DNA of 64,000 nucleotides. Source: CAYFYS01 sp965202905. Its GTDB lineage: Bacteria > Pseudomonadota > Alphaproteobacteria > MPNO01. Position numbers and translations under genes: made by a program. Location: NCBI GenBank assembly GCA_965202905.1, contig OZ241868.1, positions 3,782,001-3,846,000 of the forward strand. The letters run 5' to 3'. Below, one piece after another: positions 43,748-52,525 of the stretch. Under the pieces are notes generated by a model. The model was given only the letters and a program-made list of their open reading frames with translations. It was not told where the DNA came from and did no database searches. The number at the start of each line of letters is the position of its first letter. The stretch's first letter is position 1.

Positions 43748-44563
43748 ATGATCGAATCCCCCAACCCGACCGTAGTGGCGTCCGTCGCGGGCGGCGTCTG
43801 CACGATCACGCTCAACCGGCCCGAGGCGCTCAACGCGCTGGACGGCGACATGGCGCGCGCGCTGGTCGCGGTGACCCGCGCGGCCGAGGCCGAAGACGGC
43901 GTGCGCGCGGTGCTGATCCGCGGTGCGGGCGAGCACTTCATGGCCGGCGGGGACATCAAGGCGTTCGCCGGCTGGCTGGAAGAGACGCCCGACCGGTCCG
44001 AGCGCCGCGACAGGTTCGAGTCCTTCATTCACGAGGTTCATCCCTGCATCCTGGCCATCGTCAACATGCCCAAGCCGGTGATCGCCGGCGTGCAGGGCGC
44101 GGTCGCCGGGTTCGGCATGAGCCTGATGATGGCCTGCGACATGGCGATGGCGGCGGCGGATTCGGTGTTCACGCTGGCCTATTGTCATATCGGCGCCAGC
44201 CCGGACGGCTCATCGACCTACATGTTGCCGCGCGCCGTGGGCGCCAGGCGCGCCTTCGAGATCGCCTGCCTCGGCGAGCGGTTCGGCGCCGAGGAGGCCG
44301 AGGCGATGGGCCTGGTCAATCGCGTGGCGCCGTCCGCCGAGCTCGAGGCCCGGGCCGCGGCGCTCGCCGCGCGGCTGGCTTCCGGCCCGACGCGGGCCTA
44401 CGCCAAGACCAAGGCCTTGCTGAATGCTTCTTTCCATCGCGGCCTGGAGGATCAGCTCGCCGCCGAGGCGGCGGCGTTCGGCGAGTGCGCCTCGAGCGAG
44501 GACTTCGCCGAGGGTCTGGCGGCCTTCCTCGCCAGGCGGCCCGCCCGTTTCACCGGCCGCTGA
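43748..44563 (+). CDS. Enoyl-CoA hydratase/isomerase family protein
   Basis: A 271-residue crotonase-family protein. ITLNRPEALNALDGDM, EHFMAGGDIKAFAGW and AGVQGAVAGFGMSLMMACD form the CoA site and oxyanion hole; the second catalytic position in GASPDGSSTYMLPR lacks the usual Glu, which suggests isomerase-type chemistry. Full length for the family, unlike the short gene at 15438. It is convergent with the HpaB-type gene, overlapping by 14 bp. Confidence 0.87.
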   Translation: MIESPNPTVVASVAGGVCTITLNRPEALNALDGDMARALVAVTRAAEAEDGVRAVLIRGAGEHFMAGGDIKAFAGWLEETPDRSERRDRFESFIHEVHPCILAIVNMPKPVIAGVQGAVAGFGMSLMMACDMAMAAADSVFTLAYCHIGASPDGSSTYMLPRAVGARRAFEIACLGERFGAEEAEAMGLVNRVAPSAELEARAAALAARLASGPTRAYAKTKALLNASFHRGLEDQLAAEAAAFGECASSEDFAEGLAAFLARRPARFTGR

Positions 44564-46052
44564 GGCGGTCGCGCCCGACCCGGGCGGCGGACCGGTCCGC
44601 CGAAGGCGTCTCGTAGCTGTCCAGCACCGTCCGGACGACCCCGCGCATCTCGTCCCAGGGACAGTTTAGATAGCTGTAATGGGTGTTGATGAAGGCGGGG
44701 CCGGCATAGAAGCGCTCGTATTGTGAATGGCGTCCGGCGAAGTCCGAGCCGAGAAGGTCCCAGGCAAGCTTCATGAATTTCATCCGTTCGACGGCCGACT
44801 GGCCCGGGACCGACCAGTAGGTCTCGAACTGCTCGAACAGCTTCGGGTCGTCGATCACCGAGATGTCGGCCGGCATCTGGAAGGGGCCGGCGCCCAGCAG
44901 CTCGCGCACGATCTCGCAGATCTCGTAATAGCTGTGGGTGCACCAGTGCAGCGCGGCATACATCGCCCGCCGGTTGACCGTCAGATAGCCCGGCACGCGC
45001 TCCTCGGCGTCGTGAATCTGGCCGTGGATCATCGCGCCCAGACCGGCCTCCATCGCCGCCAGCCTGCCGAGCGTGCCCTGGACGGCCTGGATGTGCCCGA
45101 CGCCGTTGATCTCGGTTATCTGGCTGGCAATGCCGATGATCAGCTTAAGCTTCTCCCAGAACCGGACGTTGGACTGGTGGTTGCCCATCGCGTGGCTCGG
45201 GGTGTTGAAATAGATGTCGCGCGACAGGACCGCATCGTCGTGGATGAAGACCCGTTCCCAGGGTACGCGCACGCCCTCGAAGAGGACCATCGAATCGGTC
45301 TCGTCGAAACGCGCCGACAGCGGGTTGTCGAACTCCGATACGGCGTAGCGCTCGAACGGCTTGCGCGACCAGATCGTCACCCCCGGCGCGTTCAGCGCCA
45401 CCGCGCAGGTGATCGACTCCATGCCCTGATCCGGGGCCAGCGGCAGCAAATTGCCGACCCAGGTGTCGTCGGCGAAGATCGCCGACGTGCCCAGCATCTT
45501 CATGCCGTTCAGCGTCACGCCGGCGTCGTCCTCCGCGGTGACGCGCAGAGTCGGTACCTGGAGGCCTTCGCGCTGATAGAGCTCGGGCTTGCGCGCGCCC
45601 TGCGGCGGCAGGACGGTATAGCAGGCGAACAAGTCTTCCCGCCGCATTTTGTCGTAATAGGCCAGAAGGTTGTCGCCGAAGCCGGAACGATTGGCCTCGA
45701 AGACCTCCGGCCGCATGGCAAGCCCGGTCACGAACGAGGCCACGTGGTCGGGGGAACGTCCGAGCAGGCCGCAGGACCAGGCCGCGACCCGGCGGTGGGT
45801 CTCCATCCGCTTGACCAGATCGTCCTCGGTCCTTGGCATGAGGAACCACGAGGTGAAGCGCTCGCCGTCCTCTTCGCAGGACATCATTTCGACGTTCTGC
45901 GGATCGCGCTTGCGGTCATACAGCATCGCAAACGAGGCCGCCGCATTGCGGAAGGCCGGATGGGCGGTCACGTCCTCGACCAGCTCGCCGCCGATATAGA
46001 CCTTGCGGCCGTCGCGCAGGCTTTCGAGATATTCCGCACCGGTTCTCAGCAT
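44550..46052 (-). CDS. HpaB-family flavin-dependent hydroxylase 1
   Basis: A 500-residue protein of the 4-hydroxyphenylacetate 3-monooxygenase (HpaB)/4-hydroxybutyryl-CoA dehydratase superfamily. LRTGAEYLESLRDGRKVYIGG at the N-terminus, GRSPDHVASFVTGLAM, and VPWERVFIHDDA are typical. It needs reduced FAD from a separate reductase (HpaC), which is not in the window. AGAGGATTG lies just before ATG 46052. It is a paralogue of the gene at 53007; the two differ throughout, so they probably hydroxylate different substrates. Confidence 0.88.
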   Translation of the reverse strand: MLRTGAEYLESLRDGRKVYIGGELVEDVTAHPAFRNAAASFAMLYDRKRDPQNVEMMSCEEDGERFTSWFLMPRTEDDLVKRMETHRRVAAWSCGLLGRSPDHVASFVTGLAMRPEVFEANRSGFGDNLLAYYDKMRREDLFACYTVLPPQGARKPELYQREGLQVPTLRVTAEDDAGVTLNGMKMLGTSAIFADDTWVGNLLPLAPDQGMESITCAVALNAPGVTIWSRKPFERYAVSEFDNPLSARFDETDSMVLFEGVRVPWERVFIHDDAVLSRDIYFNTPSHAMGNHQSNVRFWEKLKLIIGIASQITEINGVGHIQAVQGTLGRLAAMEAGLGAMIHGQIHDAEERVPGYLTVNRRAMYAALHWCTHSYYEICEIVRELLGAGPFQMPADISVIDDPKLFEQFETYWSVPGQSAVERMKFMKLAWDLLGSDFAGRHSQYERFYAGPAFINTHYSYLNCPWDEMRGVVRTVLDSYETPSADRSAARVGRDRLSGR

Positions 46053-46217
46053 CAATCCTCTCCCGGGGTGTTCATTCGCTCTCGCGGGTACTGACCGGCC
46101 CGGCGCGGCCGGCGATTCCGCGCCCGACACGCGGGTCGCCGGCCGTCGCCGGCCACGGACTCGCTGTGCTCGACTCCGTCGAAATGAATTCCGACTCCGC
46201 TCGATTCGCCCGCTCGT

Positions 46218-47408
46218 TCAATCGTGCGATTGCCCGGGCTCCGGCCGGTCGACCGACATCGCTTCCGGCGCGGCCGGGTTGCGACGGCGACGGCCGAGCT
46301 CGTCGGCCTCGCCATGGAAGAAACCAAAAACGCCGATCCGCCGTCCCTCGCTCACCGGCAGTGCCTCGTGCAGCAGGCTGCACGAAAAGATCACCGCGCC
46401 GCCGCGCGCGACATCGAACGCCTGCTCGCCGTACTCGGGAAAGCGCAGCTCTCCGCCGCGGTACTCGCCGGTGTTGAGGTTCAGCGACATCGCGAACCTT
46501 CGATGGAGGGTGGCCGGCGTCGTGTCGTCGCGATGCGGCTTGAAATGCCCGCGCTCGCGCGCGTCGTAGCCGCCGAGCCGCAGCGTCTCGGCGCGGGTGA
46601 CGCGGAACTTGAACGCCTTGGCGATCTCCGGGAAAAGTCGTCGCCGGAACAGCGCGACCAGCGCCCCGGCCTCGGCGCCGTCATTGGCGAGATAGACATC
46701 GCCGCGCCGCTTGACGCCGACATCGACGACCGCCTCGCCGGCGCCGCGCGCCCTGGAAACCGTGCCGCGCAACTTCTCGCCATCCTGCCAATGCGCGACC
46801 AGCCGCGCGCAGTGGCTTTCGTCCAGCAGGTCCGGCACGACCAGCACCGGGGCGAGCCGTCCGGTGATCGCCCCGGCCGGCGCCGTCCGGCGCGCGCACG
46901 CGCCAAGCGCGGCCCTGGCGTGGCTCGGCCCCGATTCCGGTCCGAGGATTCTCTCGATGCGGCGGTTCTCGTTCACCACCACGGTCGCGAATGGGAGCGG
47001 TTCGACGGCGCGCCGCGCGCCGCGGTTCGGCCGGGTGTGCGAGAGCCCGAGCGCCGCGCCGATCGAGAACGACGGATCGCTGAGGACCGGGATCGCCAGA
47101 TCGAGCTTGCCGGTCAGCTTGGCGTTGTCCGACGGGCTTTGCGGGGACAGCGCCAGCGCCAGCGCCCCCGCCTCGGCGAAAGCGGGGGCGAGCGCAGAGA
47201 ACCGGACGAGCTCCGCCTCGGCCGCCCGGCCCATCTTCGCCCCCAGCACCAGCAGCACGAGCCTGCGGCCGGAGAAACGGTCGGCAAGGATCGGAAACTC
47301 GCGTCCGTCGATGCCGAACCACGCCGGCGCCGGCAGCGGCTCGCCGCGCGCGATCACGGTCCGCTCCCCGGGTATTGCGACCGTAAGACCAGGGGCCATC
47401 GCCCGCAC
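46218..47408 (-). CDS. Redoxin-like domain fused to prolyl-4-hydroxylase
   Basis: A 396-residue fusion. Residues about 25-160 resemble an AhpC/TSA peroxiredoxin fold (PAPAWFGIDGREFPILADRF, LALSPQSPSDNAKL), but no cysteine is present at the peroxidatic site. Residues about 190-375 are a 2-oxoglutarate/Fe(II) dioxygenase: GHFKPHRDDT gives His and Asp, LLHEALPV gives the second His, and the Arg for 2-oxoglutarate lies in SEGRRIGVF. The start is a GTG at 47408 or an ATG at 47399. Function and substrate unknown. Confidence 0.75.
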   Translation of the reverse strand: MRAMAPGLTVAIPGERTVIARGEPLPAPAWFGIDGREFPILADRFSGRRLVLLVLGAKMGRAAEAELVRFSALAPAFAEAGALALALSPQSPSDNAKLTGKLDLAIPVLSDPSFSIGAALGLSHTRPNRGARRAVEPLPFATVVVNENRRIERILGPESGPSHARAALGACARRTAPAGAITGRLAPVLVVPDLLDESHCARLVAHWQDGEKLRGTVSRARGAGEAVVDVGVKRRGDVYLANDGAEAGALVALFRRRLFPEIAKAFKFRVTRAETLRLGGYDARERGHFKPHRDDTTPATLHRRFAMSLNLNTGEYRGGELRFPEYGEQAFDVARGGAVIFSCSLLHEALPVSEGRRIGVFGFFHGEADELGRRRRNPAAPEAMSVDRPEPGQSHD

Positions 47409-47510
47409 TCCACCGTCAGAATCGAACGCCCGCAGGATCGAACGCCCGCGATCCTAGCTGCGCAGACCCCTCCGGGCAAGACGCCGGCCTGGCCGGCGGC
47501 GGCGCTCGAT

Positions 47511-47536
47511 CGTGGAAAACGGGCGTGGAAAACGGG
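47511..47536. repeat. 13-bp exact tandem duplication
   Basis: CGTGGAAAACGGG is present twice head to tail in the gap between the fusion gene and the porin terminator. A 13-bp repeat (ATCGAACGCCCGC) at 16-bp spacing lies a little upstream at 47421-47449. Confidence 0.88.
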
Positions 47537-47583
47537 GTCGGAGCCCTTTTCCCGGCAGGTCGCCTCCGACCCCCGGCGACGCA

Positions 47584-47614
47584 CAAAAGAAGGGCGGCTT
47601 GCGCCGCCCTTCTT
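47584..47614 (-). terminator. Rho-independent terminator of the porin gene
   Basis: On the minus strand AAGGGCGGC, loop GCAA, GCCGCCCTT is followed by CTTTT. It lies about 35 bp after the porin stop. A nearly identical hairpin follows the porin remnant at 49328-49356. Confidence 0.85.
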
Positions 47615-47647
47615 GTAGCTAGTCTTGTAGCCAGCGCCGGGGATGGA

Positions 47648-48793
47648 TCAGAAATTGACCCGGACGCCGGTGGAAACGGCCCAGCCAGTGTCCCGCGTGA
47701 CTACTTGCGTATTGTTGTTGGTTGCCGTGCCCTTGTTGTAGATCAGGTTGGCATGCCAGCGCGTGCCGGGGCCGAGGTTGCGGGCGTAGCCCAGCAGCGC
47801 GGCCTGCGTCTCGTCGTTGTTGCCATCTATTTGGCCGTTGGTGTAGGTCAGGCTCATCCGGTTCGGCCCCATCGTGTAGCGGACGCCGACATCGAATATC
47901 TCGCCTTGCGGCCTGCGCGCTCCGCTGTTGATCGTCTTGTACCCGCCGGCAATGCGCACCGGCCCGACATCGACCCGCATCGCGGCCGTCCACAGAGTCG
48001 CATCGTCGTTGTCGGCTCCCGGTAACTGGTTATCCGGCGCATCGAAGGTGACATAGCCGCCGGCGAGACCGACCGAGGCCGCATCGAACTCGCCGGTCCA
48101 GTTGGCGCCAAAGGCGAGGCCGTCGTGGTAGGCGTTCCGGTTCATGGTGAAGTCGGTAGTGCGCAATCTGCTGGCGGTATCGGTGTTTTGCTCGATGGCA
48201 TTCGGCGTGTAGCTGAAGCCGAGCTGGACACCCGAGATCCGCGGGGTGAAGTAGCTGATCTTCTCGGCATCGCCATCGAAGCTGTTGGCCCGCGAATCGA
48301 GCGTTGTGTTGAACTGGGCCCTGTAGGCGGTCCCGTGCCATTCGAACGAATCGAAGGCGTGGTTCTGGCCAACGCTGGTTGGCCAGCTCCCCATATAGCC
48401 GGTGACCATCCTGGTCGGCGCGTTGTCGGTCGAGCCCAGGATGAGCTGGCCGAACGAGCCGCTGATCGTCAGATGGGCCTCATCGATCAGATCGCTATTG
48501 GGCCCGGGCGCCGGCGAGCCATCGGCGTCGCCTTCGAGCTCCCAGCGGACGCGGATGGACAGGCCGTTGTCCAGTCTGACCGAGCCGTTGAAGTGGACTT
48601 CCGATTCGGCGTGGTAGTCGAGCGCGACCGTGTTGTTGGCGCGGTTCTCGATCGGCAGGCCGATATCGCCCTGGTAATAGCCGCCGACCGAGACCACGGG
48701 TCGGTTGGTCTGCGTCTGCGCCTGCGCGGCCGCGCCGGCGCCGATCAGCGCCGCCCCGACCAGCGCGGTCGTTTTCATAAACTGCTTTTTCAT
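47648..48793 (-). CDS. Outer-membrane porin
   Basis: A 381-residue beta-barrel porin of the alphaproteobacterial type. MKKQFMKTTALVGAALIGAG is a signal peptide, cleaved near AQAQ. The mature part alternates polar and aromatic residues in many strands and ends GVRVNF with a terminal Phe, the outer-membrane assembly signal. Asn- and Asp-rich loops fit. The ATG at 48793 is preceded by GGAGG. It passes small solutes through the outer membrane. A terminator follows. Confidence 0.9.
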   Translation of the reverse strand: MKKQFMKTTALVGAALIGAGAAAQAQTQTNRPVVSVGGYYQGDIGLPIENRANNTVALDYHAESEVHFNGSVRLDNGLSIRVRWELEGDADGSPAPGPNSDLIDEAHLTISGSFGQLILGSTDNAPTRMVTGYMGSWPTSVGQNHAFDSFEWHGTAYRAQFNTTLDSRANSFDGDAEKISYFTPRISGVQLGFSYTPNAIEQNTDTASRLRTTDFTMNRNAYHDGLAFGANWTGEFDAASVGLAGGYVTFDAPDNQLPGADNDDATLWTAAMRVDVGPVRIAGGYKTINSGARRPQGEIFDVGVRYTMGPNRMSLTYTNGQIDGNNDETQAALLGYARNLGPGTRWHANLIYNKGTATNNNTQVVTRDTGWAVSTGVRVNF

Positions 48794-49179
48794 GGATCCT
48801 CCCTCCCACCTGATTTGTTTGCGTCGTGCCGGACGCCAGCGCCGGGGATCGGCAACCGAGCGCATCGACGCGCGGTTGATAACCTGCGGCGGCGAAAAGG
48901 GTCAATCCGACCGCCGCCGCCGCCGCGCGATTTCCGCCGCAATGTTGCTTGTTTGCAACAAAGCCCTCCGCTTGCCTCGCCCGGCAGCCAACCGATGCGG
49001 CGGGCGCCGCGGCGCCCGCCGGTGCTTACCCCGGTGTCGACTCGACGGCGAAACCGGCAATCGTATCCAGCATGTCGGAACGATCGGGTAAATCGGGCCG
49101 CGAAGGTCAAGCTTACCCCGACCAAACGCGCGCTCGACCGGCTGGTTCCTGCCGACAAGCCGTGGATCGCCTGGGACGA

Positions 49180-49299
49180 CAAGCCGATCTACAAAACAAG
49201 TCCACGATCCTCACGGGGAGGGTCACGACCGGCGGCGGCAACCCTGTAACAACCAGGAAAAGTGGCTGGGCCGTTTCCACCGGCATCCGGGCCAGTTTC
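49180..49299 (+). pseudogene. Remnant of a second porin gene (3' end)
   Basis: Plus-strand codons read DDKPIY, then after a one-base shift NKSTILTGRVTTGGGNPVTT and SGWAVSTGIRASF. The intact porin nearby ends IYNKGTATNNN ... TGWAVSTGVRVNF, so this is the same terminal strand pair in the opposite orientation. The upstream part of the gene is gone. The same terminator hairpin follows, at 49328. Confidence 0.7.
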
Positions 49300-49327
49300 C
49301 GATCCGTCCCGACGCTTTGATCTACCC

Positions 49328-49356
49328 GAAGGGCGGCGCAAGCCGCCCTTCTTTTT
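49328..49356 (+). terminator. Rho-independent terminator after the porin remnant
   Basis: GAAGGGCGGC, loop GCAA, GCCGCCCTTC, then TTTTT. It has the same stem as the terminator of the intact porin, which supports a duplicated porin 3' region. Confidence 0.85.
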
Positions 49357-49397
49357 GGCGGTCCACGATGCCCGCCCAAGACACCCGCGCCGGGGCG

Positions 49398-50075
49398 CTA
49401 CTCCGCCGCGCCCCGGCGCGCGCCGGCAACGATTGCCTCGCGTAAGCCGTCGAGCACCCCCTCCATATGCGCGAACCGCTGCTCCAGCGCGCGCAAATCC
49501 GATTCCACGGCGCGCAGGCCCTGTTCGAGCCCATCGAGGCGCTGTTCCAGCTTGGCGATGTCCGCGCGCAAATCGGTTTCGAGCCTGGCCATGTCATCGC
49601 GCAGGCCGGTTTCCAGCTTGGCGATGTCATCGCGCAGGCTGGCTTCGAGCTTGGCCATGTCATCGCGCAGGCTGGTTTCGAGCTTGGCCATGTCATCGCG
49701 CAGGCCGGTTTCGAGCTTGTCCATGTCCGCGCGCAGGCTGGTTTCGAGCTTGGCCATGTCATCGCGCAGGCCGGTTTCGAGCTTGTCCATATCCGCGCGC
49801 AGGCCGGTTTCGAGCCTGGCCATATCATCGCGCAGGCCGGTTTCGAGCCTGGCCGTGTCATCGCGCAGGCCGGTTTCGAGCTTGTCCATGTCCGCGCGCA
49901 GGCCGGTTTCGAGCTTGGCCATGTCATCGCGCAGGCCGGTTTCGAGCTTGGCCGTGTCATCGCGCAAATCGCCGATCCGGACAGCCAGATCCTGACGCAG
50001 GCCGCGCAGGCCGGTAAGGACGAGGCCGGCGATCGCGACGCCGACAGCGAGGATGGCGATCAACTCCGGGCTCAT
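49398..50075 (-). CDS. Membrane-anchored hendecad coiled-coil protein
   Basis: A 225-residue protein from ATG 50075 (MSPELIAILAVGVAIAG). Residues 4-23 form one transmembrane helix. Residues 37-179 are thirteen repeats of 11 residues with consensus LRDDMAKLETG, variants LRADMDKLETG and LRDDTARLETG. A strict 11-residue period predicts a right-handed (hendecad) coiled coil. The C-terminus (LEQRLDGLEQGLRAVESDL) continues as heptad-like helix. Similar to DUF1640/CCDC90-like or apolipoprotein-type helical repeats in style; not assigned to a family. A role in tethering or scaffolding is inferred. Stop TAG at 49398. Confidence 0.75.
   Translation of the reverse strand: MSPELIAILAVGVAIAGLVLTGLRGLRQDLAVRIGDLRDDTAKLETGLRDDMAKLETGLRADMDKLETGLRDDTARLETGLRDDMARLETGLRADMDKLETGLRDDMAKLETSLRADMDKLETGLRDDMAKLETSLRDDMAKLEASLRDDIAKLETGLRDDMARLETDLRADIAKLEQRLDGLEQGLRAVESDLRALEQRFAHMEGVLDGLREAIVAGARRGAAE
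49539..49967. repeat. 33-bp tandem repeat array, 13 units
   Basis: The DNA repeats with a period of 33 bases, matching one hendecad per unit. Units vary at a few positions, mainly between RDD and RAD codons. The array reads open in several frames on both strands because the unit length is a multiple of three. Confidence 0.88.
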
Positions 50076-50162
50076 GTCCCGTAACCTAGTGCGCACATCC
50101 GGGGGCGGCAACGACGATCGCCGAGGGATGCGGCGCCCTGGGACTGCGCCGCGGACGGCCGA

Positions 50163-50594
50163 TTACAACAGCGTCCCGGCCTCCGCGATGACCCGGCGGG
50201 TTTCCGGCCACATCGCGAGCGAATCGATATCGGCCGTGCGGGTCCATCGGATCTCGGAGACATCGCTCGCCGGTCGCGCCGCGCCGGCGAGCCAGACAGC
50301 GGCAAAGTCGACCAGCGTGTAATGGTAGCGGATCCCGCCGGCCGCGTCCCGGGTGATGCCATCGACAACGTCGATCAGCCCGACGATCCGGGCCTCGACC
50401 CCGGTCTCTTCGCGGAGTTCGCGCAGCGCCGCCTCGCGCACCGTCTCGCCGATCTCCTGGGCGCCGCCCGGAATGCTCCAGCGCTCCGAGATCGGCGGCT
50501 TGGCGCGCTTTACGAGCAGCACCTCGTCGTCGCGGAACACTGCGATGCCGATCCCGACAAAGGGACGGCTGGGATAGGATCGGTCCTCGCTCAC
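50163..50594 (-). CDS. NUDIX hydrolase
   Basis: A 143-residue NUDIX protein. The complete NUDIX box is GGAQEIGETVREAALREL then REETGV. GIGIAVFRDDEVLLVKRAK precedes it. It hydrolyses a nucleoside diphosphate linked to another group; this subfamily resembles ADP-ribose/8-oxo-dGTP type enzymes. No ATG is available in frame; the GTG at 50594 (SEDRSYPSRPF) is the best start. An 18-bp tandem duplication lies just upstream. Confidence 0.85.
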   Translation of the reverse strand: MSEDRSYPSRPFVGIGIAVFRDDEVLLVKRAKPPISERWSIPGGAQEIGETVREAALRELREETGVEARIVGLIDVVDGITRDAAGGIRYHYTLVDFAAVWLAGAARPASDVSEIRWTRTADIDSLAMWPETRRVIAEAGTLL

Positions 50595-51115
50595 GGTCTT
50601 CGGCCTGCGGTCGGGTTCATGCAAGACTTCATCTTCTGGCCGACGCGGTTCTTCTGGCCGACGCGGTCTTGTTGACGGGCCCACGCGGGCGCCGCTAGAG
50701 TGTCGGCCAGCCCGGGCAGTAATGCCCGAAAATTCAAGCTGCTCCAAGGCAATTCGGCGCAAAGCCGCCGGTTTCGGGAGCGCGGATGCGGCTGGTGCTG
50801 AAAATGTCGGAGCGATCGCGGCCGATCGGGATTGCAATCCAGGCTCCGGTGCCCGGCCGCAGCTTGCACCGCGCCCGCGACATCGCGACCCTGCCGACCG
50901 AGGGCTGAGCGAGACACATTCCGATCGAGGAAAGCGGGAATGCCCGTCGATAGGCAGCACCTGGAGTTTCACCCATTCGGCCTCGATGGCCGGTTCGAGA
51001 CCGCGCCCGGCTATCCGCCCGGCGCCTGTTGCGGACCGTTTCGGTCGGAAGGCGGCTGCGTACCGGTCGCGCACCGCTCCGACGACGCGACCCAGAGCTA
51101 GCGCGGAGTCCTGCC
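50595..51115. other. Gap with an 18-bp tandem duplication
   Basis: CTTCTGGCCGACGCGGTT at 50633-50650 is repeated at 50651-50668 with one change. No gene can be supported in the remaining bases. Confidence 0.6.
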
Positions 51116-52504
51116 GTGTCGCTCGGACTCAAGCCGCTTTCCGCCCTCGCGGCCGACCTCGCCTCGGGCGCCGCAAGCAGCCGCGACCTGCTGGAGGCCG
51201 CGATCGCCGCGGCCGAGGACCCGGCCGGCGAAGGCGGGCAAGTCTTCGTTCATCTGAACGCCGGCCGCGCGCGGGCCGAGGCGGACGCGAGCGACCGGCT
51301 GCGCGCGGCCGGCGTCGTCCCCTCGCCGCTCGCCGGGCTGCCGGTCTCGATCAAGGATTTGTTCGACGTCGCGGGCGAGGCGACGACCGCCGCCTCGCGC
51401 ACGCTGGCGGACACGCCGCCCGCGGGCCGGGATTCGGTCGTCGTGGCGCGGATCAGGGCAGCCGGCGGAATCCCGTTCGGCCGCACGAACCTCACCGAGT
51501 TCGCCTATTCCGGGATCGGCGTCAACCCACATTTCGGCACACCGAAGAACCCCTGGGATCGGGCGCGCGGGCGCATCCCGGGCGGCTCCTCGGCCGGCGC
51601 CGCGATCTCGGTGACCGACGGCATGGCCGCGGCCGCGCTCGGCAGCGACACCGGCGGCTCGGTGCGCATTCCGGCCGCGCTGTGCGGCCTGACCGGCTTG
51701 AAGACCACCACCGGGCGCATCCCGCTCGACGGCGTTTTCCCGCTGTCGAAGACCTTGGACTCGGCGGGGCCCTTGGCGCCCACCGTGGCGTGCTGCGCCT
51801 TGCTCGATGCGGTGATGGCCGGGCGCGATCCGTTCGCAACGCCGGAACCGTTTCCGGTAAAAGGTATGCGGCTTGCGGTCGCGACGACCTTGGCCCAGGA
51901 CGGCATGGACGAGATCGTGGGCGCGGCCTTCCAGGCGGCGCTGTCGTCGCTCTCGGCCGCCGGCGCCCTGATCGAGGATGTCGCGCTTCCGGACATGGGC
52001 CGAATTCCCGAAGTCAGCGCCCATGGCGGCATCCTGGGCGCGGAGGCCTATGCGCTCCACCGCGCGCGCCTTGCCGAGCGGGGCGATCTGGTCGACCCGA
52101 GGGTCAAGGTCCGCATCGAGCGCGGGGCGAACCTCTCATCGGCCGATCTCCTCGACATCTGGGCGGCCCGCGCCGAGATCCGGGCGCACACCGATGCGCT
52201 CAGCGCCCGGTACGACGCCGTGCTGATGCCGACGGTCGCCGTGATCGCCCCGCCGATCGACGACATCGTGGCCAGCGAGGAGCTCTATGCCGAGATGAAC
52301 CCGTTCATCCTGCGTAACACCACGCTCGGCAACTTCCTCGACCGCTGCGCGCTCACCATCCCGATCCACGAACCGGGCGCGGCGCCGGTCGGGCTGATGG
52401 TGATGGACCGCACCGGCGCCGACGACCACCTCGTGCGCCTCGGCCTCGGCATCGAGCCCGTGGTCGGGCGGCTTCCGATCCACCAGGACGCGGTATCGGG
52501 CTGA
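51116..52504 (+). CDS. Amidase-signature family hydrolase
   Basis: A 462-residue amidase. The Ser-cisSer-Lys triad is visible: Lys in LPVSIKDLFDV, the cis-Ser and nucleophile Ser in GGSSAGAAIS and GSDTGGSVRIPAA. GLTGLKTTTGRIP follows as usual. It hydrolyses an amide, perhaps an aromatic or indole-type amide. The GTG at 51116 is used because GGAG lies seven bases before it. It stands 21 bp upstream of the deazaflavin-type gene on the same strand. Confidence 0.88.
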   Translation: MSLGLKPLSALAADLASGAASSRDLLEAAIAAAEDPAGEGGQVFVHLNAGRARAEADASDRLRAAGVVPSPLAGLPVSIKDLFDVAGEATTAASRTLADTPPAGRDSVVVARIRAAGGIPFGRTNLTEFAYSGIGVNPHFGTPKNPWDRARGRIPGGSSAGAAISVTDGMAAAALGSDTGGSVRIPAALCGLTGLKTTTGRIPLDGVFPLSKTLDSAGPLAPTVACCALLDAVMAGRDPFATPEPFPVKGMRLAVATTLAQDGMDEIVGAAFQAALSSLSAAGALIEDVALPDMGRIPEVSAHGGILGAEAYALHRARLAERGDLVDPRVKVRIERGANLSSADLLDIWAARAEIRAHTDALSARYDAVLMPTVAVIAPPIDDIVASEELYAEMNPFILRNTTLGNFLDRCALTIPIHEPGAAPVGLMVMDRTGADDHLVRLGLGIEPVVGRLPIHQDAVSG

Positions 52505-52525
52505 CCAACGAAAGGGGCGGAGTCG

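Larger units (their letters stand above)
48794..49397. other. Gap holding a porin 3' remnant
   Basis: The only recognisable content is the porin remnant at about 49180-49299 and its terminator. The rest shows a short hairpin GTTGC...GCAAC near 48954 and no coding signal I trust. Confidence 0.6.

Noticed and set aside
49467..50084. Long plus-strand frames through the 33-bp repeats
   Set aside because: A repeat unit divisible by three opens several frames at once. Only the minus frame has a membrane helix, a start and a sensible end.
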